Shown piece after piece: positions 21,731-22,609 of a DNA stretch of 22,609 bases; within the stretch, counting starts at the first letter, position 1; each line of letters starts with the position of its first letter. Source of the stretch: RHKX01 sp035759925 (lineage in GTDB: Bacteria; Actinomycetota; Thermoleophilia; Solirubrobacterales; 70-9); NCBI GenBank assembly GCA_035759925.1, contig DASTTY010000014.1:1-22609 (forward strand). Reading direction: 5' to 3'. The position numbers were made by a program, and so were the translations under genes. The notes under the pieces were generated by a model. That model was not told the origin of the DNA and did no database searches. It worked only from the letters and a program-made list of their open reading frames with translations.

Positions 21731-22405
21731 TCATCCTCCTTCGGCGAGCACACCGTGCCCGCGATCGTCGATTTCATCGTCGAGCTCCGGCAGCTCCGCT
21801 CCGAGGAACCGCTCGACGGCCTCGATCGTCAGCTTGTGAAGTCGGTCCGGCCCGACCTCGGGGTCGCCGAGCGTCGCCTGCAGCGCCAACCCGTCGAGCA
21901 GCGAGGCCAGCAGCAGGGCCACCTCGCCGGGATCACGGGTCGAGTCGAACTCCCCGGAGGCCTGGCCTTCCCTGACGTGCCCGGCGATCTCCTGGCGCCA
22001 CCGATCGTCGAGCCGGCGGCGGGTGTCCTGCGCCTTGTCGTCGCGCAGCGCCCGCGTCCAGAGCTCCATCCACAGGGTCCAGTCGGGGTCGGCGACCGAC
22101 GCCTCGAACAGCAGGCGCAGGCGCTTGCCGGGAGTTCCGAGCTCGGAGAGGCGGACGGTCACCGAGTCGTAGAAGCGATCCTCGGAGAACCCGAGCGCCT
22201 CGTTGATGAGCTCGTCGCGGTCCTCGAACCAGTAGAGCACCGCCGGCGGGCTGGTCCCCGCCCGCGAGGCGACGTCGGCGATTCGCGTCGCCGCCATTCC
22301 GCGCTCGCCGATCACCTCGCCCGCGGCGGCGAGGATCTGCGGCTTGCGGATGTGCTCGAGGTTCGGGCGCGGGCTGATGGCCGCTCCTTCCGCGGTTCTC
22401 TCCAA
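21731..22405 (-). CDS. TetR/AcrR family repressor of the polyamine operon
   Basis: A TetR-type regulator of 224 residues from the TTG at 22405. The DNA-binding domain is LEHIRKPQILAAAGEVIGER, then TRIADVASRAGTSPPAVLYW and FEDRDELINEAL. The C-terminal ligand domain (WTLWMELWTRALRD, then ALLLASLLDGLALQATLGDP) is of the BetI-like kind. The start is odd: the TTG has no ribosome site and lies just after the promoter. AAGGAG (22384-22389) is five bases before ATC AGC CCG CGC, encoding ISPRPN where relatives typically begin MSPRPN. An ATC start at 22378, or loss of an ATG there, is possible. It is the first gene of the operon and its stop overlaps an ATG of potD. It probably senses a polyamine or a product and represses itself and pot genes. 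Confidence 0.88.
   Translation of the reverse strand: MERTAEGAAISPRPNLEHIRKPQILAAAGEVIGERGMAATRIADVASRAGTSPPAVLYWFEDRDELINEALGFSEDRFYDSVTVRLSELGTPGKRLRLLFEASVADPDWTLWMELWTRALRDDKAQDTRRRLDDRWRQEIAGHVREGQASGEFDSTRDPGEVALLLASLLDGLALQATLGDPEVGPDRLHKLTIEAVERFLGAELPELDDEIDDRGHGVLAEGG
21735..21741 (-). promoter_or_regulatory. Strong ribosome binding site for potD
   Basis: AAGGAGG on the minus strand is a near-perfect Shine-Dalgarno sequence, the strongest in the window. It is six bases from the ATG at 21728 and directly abuts the ATG at 21734, which favours the inner start and high potD translation. Confidence 0.75.
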
Positions 22406-22407
22406 AA

Positions 22408-22423
22408 CTGAACCGTCGTTCAG
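22408..22423. promoter_or_regulatory. Operator of the TetR regulator (autoregulation)
   Basis: CTGAACCGTCGTTCAG is an inverted repeat with 6-bp arms and a 4-base centre, the usual form for a TetR dimer site. It overlaps the last two bases of the -10 box and covers the expected transcription start, so binding would block transcription. Confidence 0.65.
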
Positions 22424-22451
22424 ATTACTCGACGCTGCCGTCGGCGTGCAA
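22422..22451 (-). promoter_or_regulatory. Promoter of the TetR-pot operon
   Basis: On the minus strand TTGCAC (22446-22451) and TAATCT (22422-22427) are 18 bases apart. Transcription would start about seven bases later, inside the operator, leaving only about nine bases before the TTG at 22405. Confidence 0.5.
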
Positions 22452-22469
22452 GGACCAACGGGCGGTGGC

Positions 22470-22609
22470 TCAACCGGCCGGAAGCGAGAGCAGCGCCTGC
22501 GGCTCGACCCCGAGCGGCTCGGCGAGCGTAGTCGCGACGAGAGCCCGGGCCGCCTCGACGTCCATCTCCGGGTCGCCGAGCAAGGCCCTGACCCCGGCGC
22601 CGTCGAGCA
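22470..22609 (-). CDS. C-terminal end of a second TetR-like regulator (cut by window edge)
   Basis: The minus-strand frame that ends with TGA at 22470-22472 reads LDGAGVRALLGDPEMDVEAA, then RALVATTLAEPLGVEPQALL and SLPAG. The pattern (LDG, then a LLGDPEMD segment, then a helix) strongly resembles the C-terminus of TetR ligand domains and matches LDGLALQATLGDPEVGPDRL in the adjacent regulator. The DNA-binding part is outside the window, so the family call rests on 46 residues. It may be a tandem paralogue controlling the same or a related amine pathway. Confidence 0.6.
   Translation of the reverse strand, partial: LDGAGVRALLGDPEMDVEAARALVATTLAEPLGVEPQALLSLPAG

Noticed and set aside
1..22609. 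Mobile element, CRISPR array or defence system
   Set aside because: I found no transposase, integrase, toxin, nuclease or regularly spaced repeats. Gene order and codon use look uniform and chromosomal.

Overview
The window is GC-rich, and its codons mostly end in G or C. Every gene recognised is of ordinary bacterial type: Sec/Tat-exported proteins, MerR, PadR and TetR regulators, and tightly packed operons with 4-base ATGA or GTGA overlaps. Together with acyl-CoA enzymes, possible leaderless promoters and an SDR/acyltransferase gene pair like one I recall from mycobacteria, this suggests a chromosomal segment of an actinobacterium. My best guess is class Thermoleophilia (Solirubrobacterales-like), but that is inference. 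I see no transposase, phage gene, CRISPR array, rRNA or convincing tRNA.

Layout. (1) 1-4776, minus strand: an apparent five-gene operon, read right to left: a small coiled-coil protein, an atypical SDR/epimerase-like protein, a PlsC-type acyltransferase, a MerR-HTH/class III adenylate cyclase fusion, and tilS (cut by the left edge). (2) 4777-5906: a divergent promoter pair, a nucleoside-phosphorylase-family gene on the plus strand, and a convergent small coiled-coil gene. (3) 5907-9671, plus strand: a promoter, an 880-residue secreted wall hydrolase with lytic transglycosylase, split degenerate M23 and M15-like domains, then a gene of unknown function that has no conventional start codon at its apparent N-terminus. 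(4) 9716-13424, minus strand: a PadR regulator, an SRPBCC protein, a 3-hydroxyacyl-CoA dehydrogenase/enoyl-CoA hydratase fusion in the reverse of FadB order, and a sirtuin, all closely packed. (5) 13425-13831: about 400 bases without a credible gene, holding a candidate structured RNA, a GCTCG-rich repeat cluster, a 12-bp inverted repeat and a strong intrinsic terminator. (6) 13832-16552: an acyl-CoA dehydrogenase and an acetyl-CoA hydrolase/CoA-transferase, divergent around a 16-bp palindromic operator candidate. (7) 16549-22405, minus strand: a polyamine module (TetR regulator, potD, potB, potC, potA, flavin amine oxidase), then the C-terminus of a second TetR-like gene at the right edge.

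How the genes work together. Regions 4-6 form a beta-oxidation neighbourhood: acyl-CoA dehydrogenase, then hydratase/dehydrogenase, plus a CoA-transferase and a deacetylase that could tune acyl-CoA metabolism. Region 7 imports putrescine or spermidine and probably oxidises it, under a TetR repressor whose likely operator overlaps its own promoter. Region 1 couples membrane-lipid acylation to a cAMP-making one-component regulator. The most novel-looking items are the structured RNA candidate at 13527-13656, the MerR-cyclase fusion, the triple-domain wall hydrolase, and two start-codon anomalies (the unknown gene near 8838-8952 and the ATC codon of the TetR gene at 22376-22378).
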